Origin: Myxococcales bacterium
GTDB lineage: Bacteria; Myxococcota; Polyangia; Polyangiales; Polyangiaceae
DNA length: 57,427 bases
Assembly: GCA_003151595.1 (NCBI GenBank)
Contig: PLXW01000146.1
Location: 30,452 to 87,878 of the forward strand
Direction of reading: 5' to 3'
The notes under the pieces were generated by a model, which worked only from the letters and a program-made list of their open reading frames with translations, did no database searches and was not told the DNA's origin. Shown piece after piece: positions 16,451 through 24,333 of this stretch (the first letter of the stretch is position 1; the number at the start of each line of letters is the position of its first letter). Both the position numbers and the translations under genes were made by a program.

Positions 16451-18388
16451 ATGGCCGCCGTTCCTTCGCTTCGTACGTCGTCGAGCTCCGCGTCGGGCCC
16501 GTCACCGACGTCGAGCACGCGGGAGCGCCCGCGCGCGGGTGAGTACGATCTCCTCCGTCGCATCGGCAGCGGCGCGATGGGCGAGGTGTGGCTCGGCAAG
16601 CACCGCGTGAGCGGCGGCGTCTCCGCGGTGAAAATCCTCCATCCGACCGTCGCCGCGCGTGAGCGGGCGCAGCGCTTCTTCGCGCGCGAGCGACGCGCGA
16701 TTGCCAGGCTCGCGCACCCTCACATCGTTGCGCTCCACGATCTCGGCGACGGGTACATCGCGACGGCGTACATCGACGGCGCGGATCTCTCGCGCCGCAT
16801 GCAGACGCCGATCGATCCGCGCACGGCCGTGCGGTACGCGCTGCAGATCGCGTCCGCGCTCGAGCACGCGCACGGACGCGGCGTCGTCCATCGCGACGTG
16901 AAGCCGAGCAACATCCTGGTCGACCACCGAGGCAACGCCTACCTCACCGACTTCGGGCTCGCCGCGCTCATCGACGAAGACGTGTCGCAAGAGCGCGCGG
17001 GCACCCCCGCGTTCATGCCCCCCGAGCAGGCCGGCGGTCACGCAGGGCCTGCGGCGGATCAGTTCGCCCTCGCGAAGACGCTGGCCACCGTGCTGGCCGG
17101 CGTCTCGGTCTCCGGCGAGGGAGATCCCTTGGCGCTCCTCTCGTCGAAGCTCCCGCGCGCGATCGTCGACGTGCTTCGGCGCGCGACGTCGATCGATCCG
17201 GCGGCGCGCTTCCCCTCTGTGATCGACTTCGCGCACGCGCTCGCCCTCGCGGCCGTCGACCTCGGCGGCTCCGAAGTGCCGATGCGCCTGGCGCCGGAGA
17301 GCCGCGTGCGCGCCCCGTTCGCGTGGGCCACGGGGGCGCGGGCGACGCACGCGATCACGCACGAGATCCGCTGCGCCGACTACCGCATGAGCGATCTCGT
17401 TCGCGCCGGCCTCGTGACCCCCGAAGCCGAAGCGACCTTTCGCGAGAGCACCGGCTACGCCGAGCTCGCGTGGTCGGTCTACGCGCACGAAGGGCGCCTC
17501 GGCCCCATCGCCAGCGACGGCGCGCTCGCACGCGCGAGCGATCTCGTCGTCATCCTGCACGGGTTTCTCAGCAACCGAGGCGACTGGCACGACGCGGCGG
17601 TCGCCATCTGCCGCGACAACGCGCAGGCGGTCGTCCTCGTCCCCGATCTCTTCGGCGCGGGAGACTCGCTCTACCTCACGAAGAAGCACGCCGCTCCGCA
17701 CGCAACGCACGACGGGACGATGGCGTCGATCATGCGCTGGCTCGATCTGCTCAACGTCCGCGATCTGCCGACCGTCCTCGTCGGGCACTCGTTCTGCGGC
17801 TCGGCGCTCCTCTCCGCCAGCGACGACGAGCTCGGGGAGCGCGTCACGAGGGTCGCCGTCACGCCGGGGCTCACGGCCACGTTGAGCGCCACGGGGGTCG
17901 CGATGACCAAGACGCTGAGCGCGCTCTCTCAGGTCTCGGCGCTTCGCCCGGCGATCGCGAAGTTGATGCGGCGCGGGCGCGACTTCACGAAGCTCGATGA
18001 CGAGACGTGCGACCGCTTCGAGATGGAGTATCTCCGCGCGCCAGGGTGGTTGCTCGCGCAGGCGGCGCGGGAGCAGATGGCCTCTCGGCTCGCGCCCGCC
18101 GAGTCGCTCCGGCGCTGCGCCGTGCTGCTGAGCGAAGACGATGACTTCTACCCCGCTCACCTGCTCGAGCCGTACCTGATCGCGCACGGCATCCCGCGCG
18201 AGTTCATCCAGCGCCTCACCGAGTGCGGGCACTACCCGCAGCTGGAGAACCGGCATCATCCCGAGGCCAAGGCGCGCAACGTCGAGCAGATCACCCGCTG
18301 CGTCGACGCGATGCTCACGGCGTCGCGCGAGGGTGCGCCGCTGAGCACGATCATAGCGAGCACGGTGCTCGGCGAAGCGGCCGAGTGA
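16451..18388 (+). CDS. Ser/Thr protein kinase fused to an alpha/beta hydrolase
   Basis: A 645-residue two-domain protein. Residues 32-270 form a Hanks-type kinase: glycine loop GSGAMGEV (39-46), Lys61 in AVKIL, catalytic HRDVKPSN (147-154), DFG (167-169) and GTPAFMPPEQ in the P+1 region. Residues about 365-625 are an alpha/beta hydrolase: oxyanion HGFLSN, nucleophile Ser447 in VGHSFCGSA, probable acid in SEDDDFYP and base His594 in ECGHYPQLEN. No transmembrane helix or sensor domain is seen, so the protein is cytoplasmic. The hydrolase may be an effector switched by autophosphorylation. The two genes flanking it share no obvious function. Confidence 0.92.
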   Translation: MAAVPSLRTSSSSASGPSPTSSTRERPRAGEYDLLRRIGSGAMGEVWLGKHRVSGGVSAVKILHPTVAARERAQRFFARERRAIARLAHPHIVALHDLGDGYIATAYIDGADLSRRMQTPIDPRTAVRYALQIASALEHAHGRGVVHRDVKPSNILVDHRGNAYLTDFGLAALIDEDVSQERAGTPAFMPPEQAGGHAGPAADQFALAKTLATVLAGVSVSGEGDPLALLSSKLPRAIVDVLRRATSIDPAARFPSVIDFAHALALAAVDLGGSEVPMRLAPESRVRAPFAWATGARATHAITHEIRCADYRMSDLVRAGLVTPEAEATFRESTGYAELAWSVYAHEGRLGPIASDGALARASDLVVILHGFLSNRGDWHDAAVAICRDNAQAVVLVPDLFGAGDSLYLTKKHAAPHATHDGTMASIMRWLDLLNVRDLPTVLVGHSFCGSALLSASDDELGERVTRVAVTPGLTATLSATGVAMTKTLSALSQVSALRPAIAKLMRRGRDFTKLDDETCDRFEMEYLRAPGWLLAQAAREQMASRLAPAESLRRCAVLLSEDDDFYPAHLLEPYLIAHGIPREFIQRLTECGHYPQLENRHHPEAKARNVEQITRCVDAMLTASREGAPLSTIIASTVLGEAAE

Positions 18389-18397
18389 TCGCGTTCG

Positions 18398-19384
18398 CTA
18401 ACGACGCAGACGCACGGCGCCCGAGAGGCCGATGCCCACGCGAACGCTCGTCTCGGGGTTGTCGTAGTCGAGCAGCGTCTCGCCGTTCCCCGTGAACAGC
18501 TGACCGAAGAGATACGGAACGAAGCGCCAGCTCGTAGAGAGGTTCGAGTAGCCGGGGCGCCATCGCGCATCGACCTCGACGCTCCCCGCCTTCGCTGACG
18601 CGCGCCACCCTTTGCGTGCGGTCGCGCCGATCTCGGCGGAGCCGTACCAGGCGTCGCTGCTGGCGCCGAACGCGAACGAGAGCTCACCGGAGCCGAGGTA
18701 CTTGGCGATGTCCGGGTTGTCGCCGGCGGACAGAGGGACGCCCCACACCTTCAGCGCGAACACGATGTAGCTCGCCGCGCTGAGCTCGCACCCGCCGAGC
18801 CCCGACACGTACGCGCGGTTCCATGAGCGCGATTGCGTGCCTCCCAGACCGTCGGACTCGTGCTCCACGCCCGCGCGCAGGAACGACGGGCGGCAACCGA
18901 CGCGGGTCTCGCCGGAGGGGGTCTCGCCGGAGGGGACCGGCGGAGGAGATCCGTCGTCCGGTCGTTCGCGCTCCGGCGAGAGCGTCGACGGCTGCAGCGG
19001 CGAGCGATCGTGATCGCGAAAGGCGTACGTGTAGAAGAGCTCCGGGTTGTAGTTGCTCTCCACGAACGGCGCCGACGCCTGGTAGACGTTCCACAGAGAC
19101 TTCTGCGTGTACCCGAAGTGCACCGAGCTCGGCGACTCGTTGGGCCACAGGTTGTACTTCACGCTGAACTGGAACTTCGCCTCGACCGCCTCGGTGAAGC
19201 CGGTGATGAAGTAGTTCGGGCGGTGCGTGGAGAGGAGGTCGTAGCAAACGTACTTCTGCCCCGCGCACGCATCGTGGCGCGCGCCCCCCACGGTCTCGAA
19301 GTACAGGTCTTCCTCTTGAGCGATCGCCGCGCGATTGGACGCGAGCAGCGCGACGGCGAGGGCGGCGGGAGCGAAGCGCTTCAT
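18398..19384 (-). CDS. pldA: outer membrane phospholipase A (OMPLA) family protein
   Basis: A 328-residue precursor with a Sec signal peptide ending near AIAQ (residue 23). The barrel carries the OMPLA active site: His175 and Ser177 in VEHESDG and Asn189 in SRSWNR. The His-to-Asn distance of 14 equals that of the E. coli triad (His142, Ser144, Asn156). The following strand (RAYVSG) and the final aromatic strands fit a 12-strand barrel. An insertion at about residues 124-160 is Pro/Glu/Ser-rich and contains a PSGETPSGET duplication, probably a surface loop. It degrades outer-membrane phospholipids as a Ca-dependent dimer in known relatives. Confidence 0.9.
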   Translation of the reverse strand: MKRFAPAALAVALLASNRAAIAQEEDLYFETVGGARHDACAGQKYVCYDLLSTHRPNYFITGFTEAVEAKFQFSVKYNLWPNESPSSVHFGYTQKSLWNVYQASAPFVESNYNPELFYTYAFRDHDRSPLQPSTLSPERERPDDGSPPPVPSGETPSGETRVGCRPSFLRAGVEHESDGLGGTQSRSWNRAYVSGLGGCELSAASYIVFALKVWGVPLSAGDNPDIAKYLGSGELSFAFGASSDAWYGSAEIGATARKGWRASAKAGSVEVDARWRPGYSNLSTSWRFVPYLFGQLFTGNGETLLDYDNPETSVRVGIGLSGAVRLRR

Positions 19385-19455
19385 GCGGAAGAGTCGCGAT
19401 GCTCAGTGCGTCGCGATCGCCGGAAGCCTTACCACGTCGACGACCGACGCCATCG

Positions 19456-19939
19456 TCATCGCCACCACGTCGCCACGGCGGTCAGCGTTCCGTGCGCCGG
19501 ATCGAACCGAAACGGGACCACGTCGTTCGACGTCTCGTTCGCGGCGTAGAGAAGCGTGCCCGTGGGGTCGAGCGCGAAGTCGCGCGGGGATGCTCCTCCC
19601 GACGGCGAGCTTCCCGTTCGGATGGAACGCGAGGTGTCGCGGGCCGGCGCCGGCTGCGGTGACGACGTGCGGCGTCACGTTGGGCGTGAGCGCGCCGGTG
19701 GCGTCGTCGAAGACGAACTGCGCGACGTAGTCGGCCCCTTTGCAGGGGACGAAGACGAAGCGGTTCGACGGATCGGGGACGATCATGTGCGCTTCGGCGC
19801 CGACGGTGAGCGTCGAGAGCGGAGCGCCGAGCGTTCCACCGGCGCCAACGGGGAGCACGGAGACCGTGCCGTCGCCGTAGTTCGCGACGAAGACGTACTT
19901 GCCCGTGGCATCGACGCCCATGTCGTGCGAAGCACGATT
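19456..19939 (-). pseudogene. remnant of a lactonase/6-phosphogluconolactonase-type beta-propeller
   Basis: Two out-of-frame pieces of a 7-bladed propeller lactonase are visible. The 5' piece reads GVDATGKYVFVANYGDGTVS to GAGPRHLAFHPNGKLA (ending near 19605). The 3' piece continues in another frame as SPRDFALDPTGTLLYAANET and FRFDPAHGTLTAVATW before a stop at 19456-19458. The blades that should lie between them are missing, and the N-terminal half of the protein is absent: the remnant stops at a cluster of hairpins beginning near 19923. So both an internal deletion with frame change and a 5' truncation are seen; the gene is dead. Confidence 0.75.
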
Positions 19940-20053
19940 CGCCGAAGGCGAGGCAAGGGAGGCTCGGAAGCGAAGCTTCCGAGGGGGACGCAGTCCCCAC
20001 CAGAACGAACTAAACGCCGGCGTGCGCTTCGTGCGAGATCGCGCTCGGCGATC
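19923..20053. repeat. array of short hairpins (REP/MITE-like element)
   Basis: Consecutive inverted repeats occupy this stretch: 19923-19937 (TCGTGC-GAA-GCACGA), 19940-19950 (CGCC-GAA-GGCG), 19963-19983 (CTCGGAAGC-GAA-GCTTCCGAG), 19984-19998 (GGGGAC-GCA-GTCCCC) and 20037-20053 (GATCGC, 5 bases, GCGATC). Three share the same GAA loop. The array separates the lactonase remnant from the stop codon of the next gene and marks where the remnant's 5' half is lost. It may also act as a transcription terminator for the lipoprotein gene. Confidence 0.7.
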
Positions 20054-22119
20054 TAGTTCGGATAGCTCCCGACGTACGTGAATCCCGCTTGATTCGCCGA
20101 CGCGCAACCGCTCGCGGGCGGCGGGTTCATCGTGCCCGCGAGCGAACAGCTCGACGGCGTGACCGAGAGACGAATGCGACCGAGGCCTCCCGCTCCTCCG
20201 AGACCGCCCGAGGCGAACTCGCTCTGCGCGCCGCCCGCGCCGCCCGCCGCGGAGATCGTCCCTTCGGCGCCGAGCGTGATCGACGGAGCCGACAAGACGA
20301 TCACGCCTCCCGATCCGCCGCCGCCGCCAGCACCCGGTTGCGGATCGCATTTCGGACCGGGCGTGCCGATGACCGCGTCGCCGCCGATGCCGCCGTTGGC
20401 GAGGAGCTGTCCATGGATGGTGAGCGTCGCGGGCGTGGAGAGCGCGAGCGCACCACCGCCACCGGCGCCGCCCGACGTCCCGCCGAAGACGGGACGATTG
20501 AGGTAATCAGCGCTGCCGCCTCCGCCGCCGGAGCCGGTTTGGAACGTGGTCTTCACGGCGAGATCGGCGACCGCCAGCGCGCCGACGCTCCCGCCGCCGC
20601 CGCCTCCGACGAAGGCGTTCGTGAAGCCGTCGTAGCCGGCACACTCGGTCACTCCGAGAACCCCCGGCGAGCCGTCGTAAGGAGCGCCGCCGGCCGATCC
20701 GCCCGCGCCCGCGACCGCGCCGCCGCCGCCCGAGACGCCGTCGCAGTCGGTCTGACCCCACGTCGTGTTCGCAGGACCGAGCGCGCCCGGTGCTCCGCCG
20801 CCGGCGCCGCCCCCTCCGCTTCCGTACGCGCGGAAGCCGGAGAAGATGCCGGCGCCGCCGCCCGAGGACGCCACGGGCGCGGTGAAGACGGCGGTCGCGG
20901 GATCGGTGAGCACGCCGCACGTCGTCGTCGACCACACGACGCACGACCCGCTCGAGCCGCCGAGCGCGAAGCCGAGCGACCCGGCGTTGCCGGCGATGAA
21001 CTCGCACGCCGCGGACATCGTGGCCGAGGCGTACGGCTCGCCCGCGAACCCGCCGCTCCCCGCGCGCCCGGTGCGCGTGCTCTCGGAGGTGATCGTGTTC
21101 TGCGTTCCCGGTCCGCCGGAGAGATCGATCGTGCCGTCGATGAGGATCGCGCCGGTGGCGTGGAGATCGAGCGTGCCCGACGCGGGGCCCGCGCCGGCGA
21201 CGTAGACGGTGACGCCGGCGGGGACGGTGATGGTCGAGAACTGGTGAACGCCCGGAGGGAGGTACGTGGGGTTCACGATCGGATCGAACGCCCCTTCGCT
21301 GGCGACGCATTCGCTGTCGATGCATCCGGCGGTGGCGCCGCACTGGATCCCGCAGCCGCCGCAGTTGAACGGATCGGTCGTCGTGGGCGTGCATCCCGAC
21401 GCGCAGCACGACTGACCGAACGCGCACGCCGGGCCGCCGTTGCACGGACCCGAGCACACGCCGTTCGTGCACGAGAGCCCCGGCCCGCAGACGTTGTCGC
21501 ACTGGCCGCAGTTCGCCGAGTCGCTCGACGTGATCGCGCATCCGCTCGCGCAACACACCGCGCCCGCCGCGCAGGCGACCGCGTTGCACGTGACGTTGCA
21601 CACCGACGCCGTGCACGAGCCGCCGGCGCCGCACGAGTCGCCGCACGCGCCGCAGTTGTTCGGATCCTTCGTGGTGTCGACGCAGCCGCTCGCGCAGCAC
21701 GTCTCGCCGACGCCACAGTCGCACACGGGCTTGCCGCACACTTCGCCGCCGCCCGGTTGCGGTGTGCAGCACAGACCCGCGAGGCAGTGATCGGCGCCGG
21801 GAGAGCACGCGCCGCCGCACGCGCCGCAGTTCGCGAGATCGCTCTGCGTGTCGGTGCACGCGCCGCCGCAACACGACTGACCCGCGGAGCACTCGTGCCC
21901 GCACGCGCCGCAGTTCGACGGATCGCTCGAGGTGTCGGCCGCGCACCCGGGCGTGGTGGACGTCGGCTTCGTGCCGCTCGTGGGCGACGTCACGGGCGCG
22001 GAGCCAAGGAGATCCGCGTCGAGCGCGGAGCGACTGCACGCCGCGAGGACGACGACGATCGCCGCGAGGACGACCTTCACGATCCTGACCGCCGGCGCCG
22101 ACGCGCGCGTTCTCTTCAT
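20053..22119 (-). CDS. lipoprotein with Cys-rich NCGACG repeats and a Gly-rich C-terminal domain
   Basis: A 688-residue lipoprotein: signal helix IVKVVLAAIVVVLAAC with the lipid Cys, then about 250 residues of Cys-rich repeats. Five NCGxC units (for example DPSNCGACGHECSAGQSCC) alternate with CCxSGC turns, giving many probable disulfides. After a linker (YLPPGVHQFSTITVPAGVTV) comes a roughly 390-residue Gly/Ala/Ser-rich domain with runs such as SGGGGAGGGAPG and repeated strands (ILIDGTIDLSGG, LTIHGQLLANGG, ITLGAEGTISAAGG), suggesting a beta-helix/solenoid. ATG 22119 gives a good signal peptide. It is probably a surface adhesin or structural protein; this architecture is common in Polyangia. 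Confidence 0.85.
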   Translation of the reverse strand: MKRTRASAPAVRIVKVVLAAIVVVLAACSRSALDADLLGSAPVTSPTSGTKPTSTTPGCAADTSSDPSNCGACGHECSAGQSCCGGACTDTQSDLANCGACGGACSPGADHCLAGLCCTPQPGGGEVCGKPVCDCGVGETCCASGCVDTTKDPNNCGACGDSCGAGGSCTASVCNVTCNAVACAAGAVCCASGCAITSSDSANCGQCDNVCGPGLSCTNGVCSGPCNGGPACAFGQSCCASGCTPTTTDPFNCGGCGIQCGATAGCIDSECVASEGAFDPIVNPTYLPPGVHQFSTITVPAGVTVYVAGAGPASGTLDLHATGAILIDGTIDLSGGPGTQNTITSESTRTGRAGSGGFAGEPYASATMSAACEFIAGNAGSLGFALGGSSGSCVVWSTTTCGVLTDPATAVFTAPVASSGGGAGIFSGFRAYGSGGGGAGGGAPGALGPANTTWGQTDCDGVSGGGGAVAGAGGSAGGAPYDGSPGVLGVTECAGYDGFTNAFVGGGGGGSVGALAVADLAVKTTFQTGSGGGGGSADYLNRPVFGGTSGGAGGGGALALSTPATLTIHGQLLANGGIGGDAVIGTPGPKCDPQPGAGGGGGSGGVIVLSAPSITLGAEGTISAAGGAGGAQSEFASGGLGGAGGLGRIRLSVTPSSCSLAGTMNPPPASGCASANQAGFTYVGSYPN

Positions 22120-22657
22120 CAGGTCGCTTGGAGCAACTCCCGTTCCGCCTCCGGGATTACCGCGTTTCGGCGGGGAATGGCGCGACAACGACCCCGTGGC
22201 GTCACGAAACGCACGGGCGTGGGCCTCAGGCCCGTTCGCATCGGGTACGGATGAGGCGTTCGGTCGGTCGGAACGCGTCGTGCTCGTCGCTCCAAAGCAC
22301 TTCGGACTGAATCGATTCAGTGCCCCAGCTGATTCGATTCCACTTTCGACTGAATCGATTCAGTGCCCCGACTGATTCGATTCCACTTTCGACTGAATCG
22401 ATTCAGTGGCTCGTCCTAATCGATTCTGTGGTCGGTCTGAATCGATTCAGTGCCCCGTCTGATTCGATTCCACTTTCGACTGAATCGATTCAGTGGCTCG
22501 TCCTAATCGATTCAGTGGTCGGTCTGAATCGATTCAGTGGCTCGTCCTAATCGATTCAGTGGTCGGTCTGAATCGATTCAGTGGGGAGCATGATCGATCC
22601 CGGTTCGGCGCGCGTCTCGATGGGCTGCGGCAGAACAAGAGAATAGCGTGTAGTCCC
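22120..22657. other. 538-base intergenic region with a palindrome array
   Basis: This region lies between a lipoprotein and a peptidase transcribed away from each other. Bases 22120-22305 contain nothing I can name beyond the expected lipoprotein promoter. Bases 22306-22582 are the palindrome array, and 22583-22657 lead into the peptidase start. Short frames read through the array only reflect its repetition and are not genes. Confidence 0.6.
22306..22582. repeat. array of perfect CTGAATCGATTCAG palindromes in two unit types
   Basis: The 16-base palindrome ACTGAATCGATTCAGT occurs at 22306-22321, 22349-22364, 22392-22407 and 22479-22494; the 14-base core CTGAATCGATTCAG recurs at 22437-22450, 22524-22537 and 22568-22581. 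Degenerate copies (TAATCGATTCTG or TAATCGATTCAG) start near 22417, 22505 and 22549. Type A spacing is 43 bases and includes CTGATTCGATTCCACTTTCG; type B has GTGGCTCGTCCTAATCGATT then GTGGTCGGT, with 44 bases between its exact cores. The array is much more AT-rich than the surrounding DNA. Seven exact and three imperfect copies in under 280 bases imply a multimeric binding site or a young repeat expansion. Confidence 0.92.
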
Positions 22658-23662
22658 GTGCAGCTTTCCCGCAACACCAAGCGGCGCTTGGTTTTCTACG
22701 GCACGCTCGTCGGTCTGATCGCGTTTGCGGCCGTCTTCTGCACGGCGATGCCCGGTCGCAGCTTCCGCGGCCCGCTCGGCGCCCTCGACGCGCGCGAGCA
22801 ACGCTACGTGACCGAGCTCCGTGCCGACGTTCGGACGCTCGCCGAGACGATCGGTCGACGCGACACGACGCGGGCGGATTCATTGCACGCCGCGAGCGAC
22901 GCGCTCGTCGCTTCTCTGCGCGCGGCCGGCTACGACCCGAAGCGGCATCCGTACACGACCGACGCCGTCTCTTGCGACAACCTCGACGTCGAGATCCCCG
23001 GCGACGCGCGGCCGACCGAGATCGTCCTCATCGGGGCGCACTACGACGCGGTCGTCGGAGTCCCGGGCGCGGACGACAACGCGAGCGGCGCGGCGGCGAT
23101 CCTCGCGCTCGCGCGCGCGTTCCATGGGAAACACGTCGCTCGAACGCTGCGCTTCGCGCTCTTCACGAACGAGGAGCCACCACACTTCTGGAACGACGAC
23201 ATGGGGAGCCTCGTCTACGCGCGCGAGGTCAAGGCGCGCGGCGAGAACGTCGTCGCCATGCTGAGCCTCGAGAGCATCGCGTACTTCAGCGACGCGCCGG
23301 GCTCACAGCACTATCCGCCTCCCATCGGCCTGCTCTATCCGAGCCGCGGTGACTTCATCGCGTTCGTTGGAAACATCGCGTCGCGCTCGCTCACCCGCCA
23401 CGCCGTCGATCTCTTCCGAAAGACCGCGCACGTTCCGTCCGAGGGGGCCGCGCTGCCGGCGGCCATCCCGGGCATCGGATGGAGCGACCAGTGGGCGTTC
23501 TGGCAGGTCGGCTATCCCGGCGTGATGGTCACCGACACGGCGCCCTTCCGAAATCCGAACTACCACCGCGCGAGCGACGTCCCCGCCACGCTCGACTACG
23601 AACGGTTCGCGCGCGTCGTCGCGGGGATCGAGGACGTGGTGGCGGCGCTCGCCAACGAGTGA
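22658..23662 (+). CDS. M28 family zinc aminopeptidase, membrane-anchored
   Basis: A 334-residue M28-family metallopeptidase that removes N-terminal residues using two zinc ions. An N-terminal helix at residues 11-30 (LVFYGTLVGLIAFAAVFCTA) anchors or exports it. Zinc ligands and catalytic residues: His128 in GAHYDAV, Asp140 in GADDNASG, Glu172-Glu173 in FTNEEPPHF, and His in NYHRASD near the C-terminus. GTG 22658 (QLSRNTKRR) was chosen because the in-frame codons upstream read through the palindrome array. Expression could therefore be affected by whatever binds the array, which ends 76 bases before the start. Confidence 0.88.
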   Translation: MQLSRNTKRRLVFYGTLVGLIAFAAVFCTAMPGRSFRGPLGALDAREQRYVTELRADVRTLAETIGRRDTTRADSLHAASDALVASLRAAGYDPKRHPYTTDAVSCDNLDVEIPGDARPTEIVLIGAHYDAVVGVPGADDNASGAAAILALARAFHGKHVARTLRFALFTNEEPPHFWNDDMGSLVYAREVKARGENVVAMLSLESIAYFSDAPGSQHYPPPIGLLYPSRGDFIAFVGNIASRSLTRHAVDLFRKTAHVPSEGAALPAAIPGIGWSDQWAFWQVGYPGVMVTDTAPFRNPNYHRASDVPATLDYERFARVVAGIEDVVAALANE

Positions 23663-23692
23663 GCGGCATCGTCGTCGCCGCATGCGCTCACG

Positions 23693-24247
23693 TCACATCC
23701 GCTCGTACGTCCCGACCATCTCGCCCCAAGCGAGCACGTGACTCCGCATCCGGTCGAGCAGCGCGGTTCGCCCCGCACCGGGGGCGAGGTTCAGGGTGAC
23801 GTCGAGCGCGAAGACCTGGAAGTGATAGCGGTGCCGGCCGTGGCCGGGCGGCGGCGCAGCGGCAGCGAAGCCGATCTTGAGAGCGCTGTTCCTCCCTTGC
23901 ACGTACGTCTCGATCGGCGCGCCGGTGATATTGGCGGCCGTCGGGCCGATGCCGTAGACGAGCCAATGGACGAACGGCTTCGGAAACGGGGCGTCGGGAT
24001 CCTCCACGATGACGACGATCGACTTCGTGATCGGAGGAATGCCCTCCCACTCGATCGGCGGCACAAGACCTCCGCCGTCGGCCGTGGACGAGAGCGCCAG
24101 CCTCTCGCCGTCGTGGAAGACGAGGCTCGTCACGCGGATCGTGGGCTCGCCGAGCGCGAGCTTTCGCGAGGCGAGCTTGCCACGCCCGGCGTGAACGTGT
24201 GTCAGCGCGCGACCGATGGATGAAGCGACTTGGTGTGCAAACGTCAT
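23693..24247 (-). CDS. YbhB/YbcL family Raf kinase inhibitor-like (PEBP) protein
   Basis: A 184-residue phosphatidylethanolamine-binding-protein fold. Family features are the ligand-pocket motif IVEDPDAPFPKPFVHWLVYG, the GRNSALKIGF turn, and a GHGRHRYHFQVFALDV segment equivalent to the second pocket motif. The N-terminus reads MTFAHQVASSIGRALTHVHA, with no clear signal peptide, so it is cytoplasmic as in E. coli YbhB. The start at 24247 was chosen over longer Arg/Cys-rich leaders. The ligand and partner are unknown in bacteria. It converges on the M28 peptidase and is divergent from a small proline-rich frame. Confidence 0.92.
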   Translation of the reverse strand: MTFAHQVASSIGRALTHVHAGRGKLASRKLALGEPTIRVTSLVFHDGERLALSSTADGGGLVPPIEWEGIPPITKSIVVIVEDPDAPFPKPFVHWLVYGIGPTAANITGAPIETYVQGRNSALKIGFAAAAPPPGHGRHRYHFQVFALDVTLNLAPGAGRTALLDRMRSHVLAWGEMVGTYERM

Positions 24248-24333
24248 GGTGCCTCTGGGTGGCTCTCCAAAGCAGAAACCACACCAGCGACGGACTCCGA
24301 TTTGCATTCCGTGCATGCATGACCGGCGCATGC

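Noticed and set aside
19403..20350. Intact 315-codon lactonase-like gene on the minus strand
   Set aside because: The homologous part covers only the middle; the upstream codons are hairpin array and neighbouring-gene shadow, and the downstream propeller lies in another frame.
20089..22254. 721-codon plus-strand frame opposite the Cys/Gly-rich lipoprotein
   Set aside because: Almost entirely Arg/Ala/Gly; a shadow of the repetitive lipoprotein gene.
22320..22550. 76-codon frame with repeating LNRFSAP and STESIQW peptides
   Set aside because: It only translates the palindrome array; peptide repetition follows DNA repetition and there is no ribosome site or homology.
22306..22582. CRISPR array
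   Set aside because: Repeats are short perfect palindromes, spacers are themselves repeated rather than unique, and no cas genes are present.
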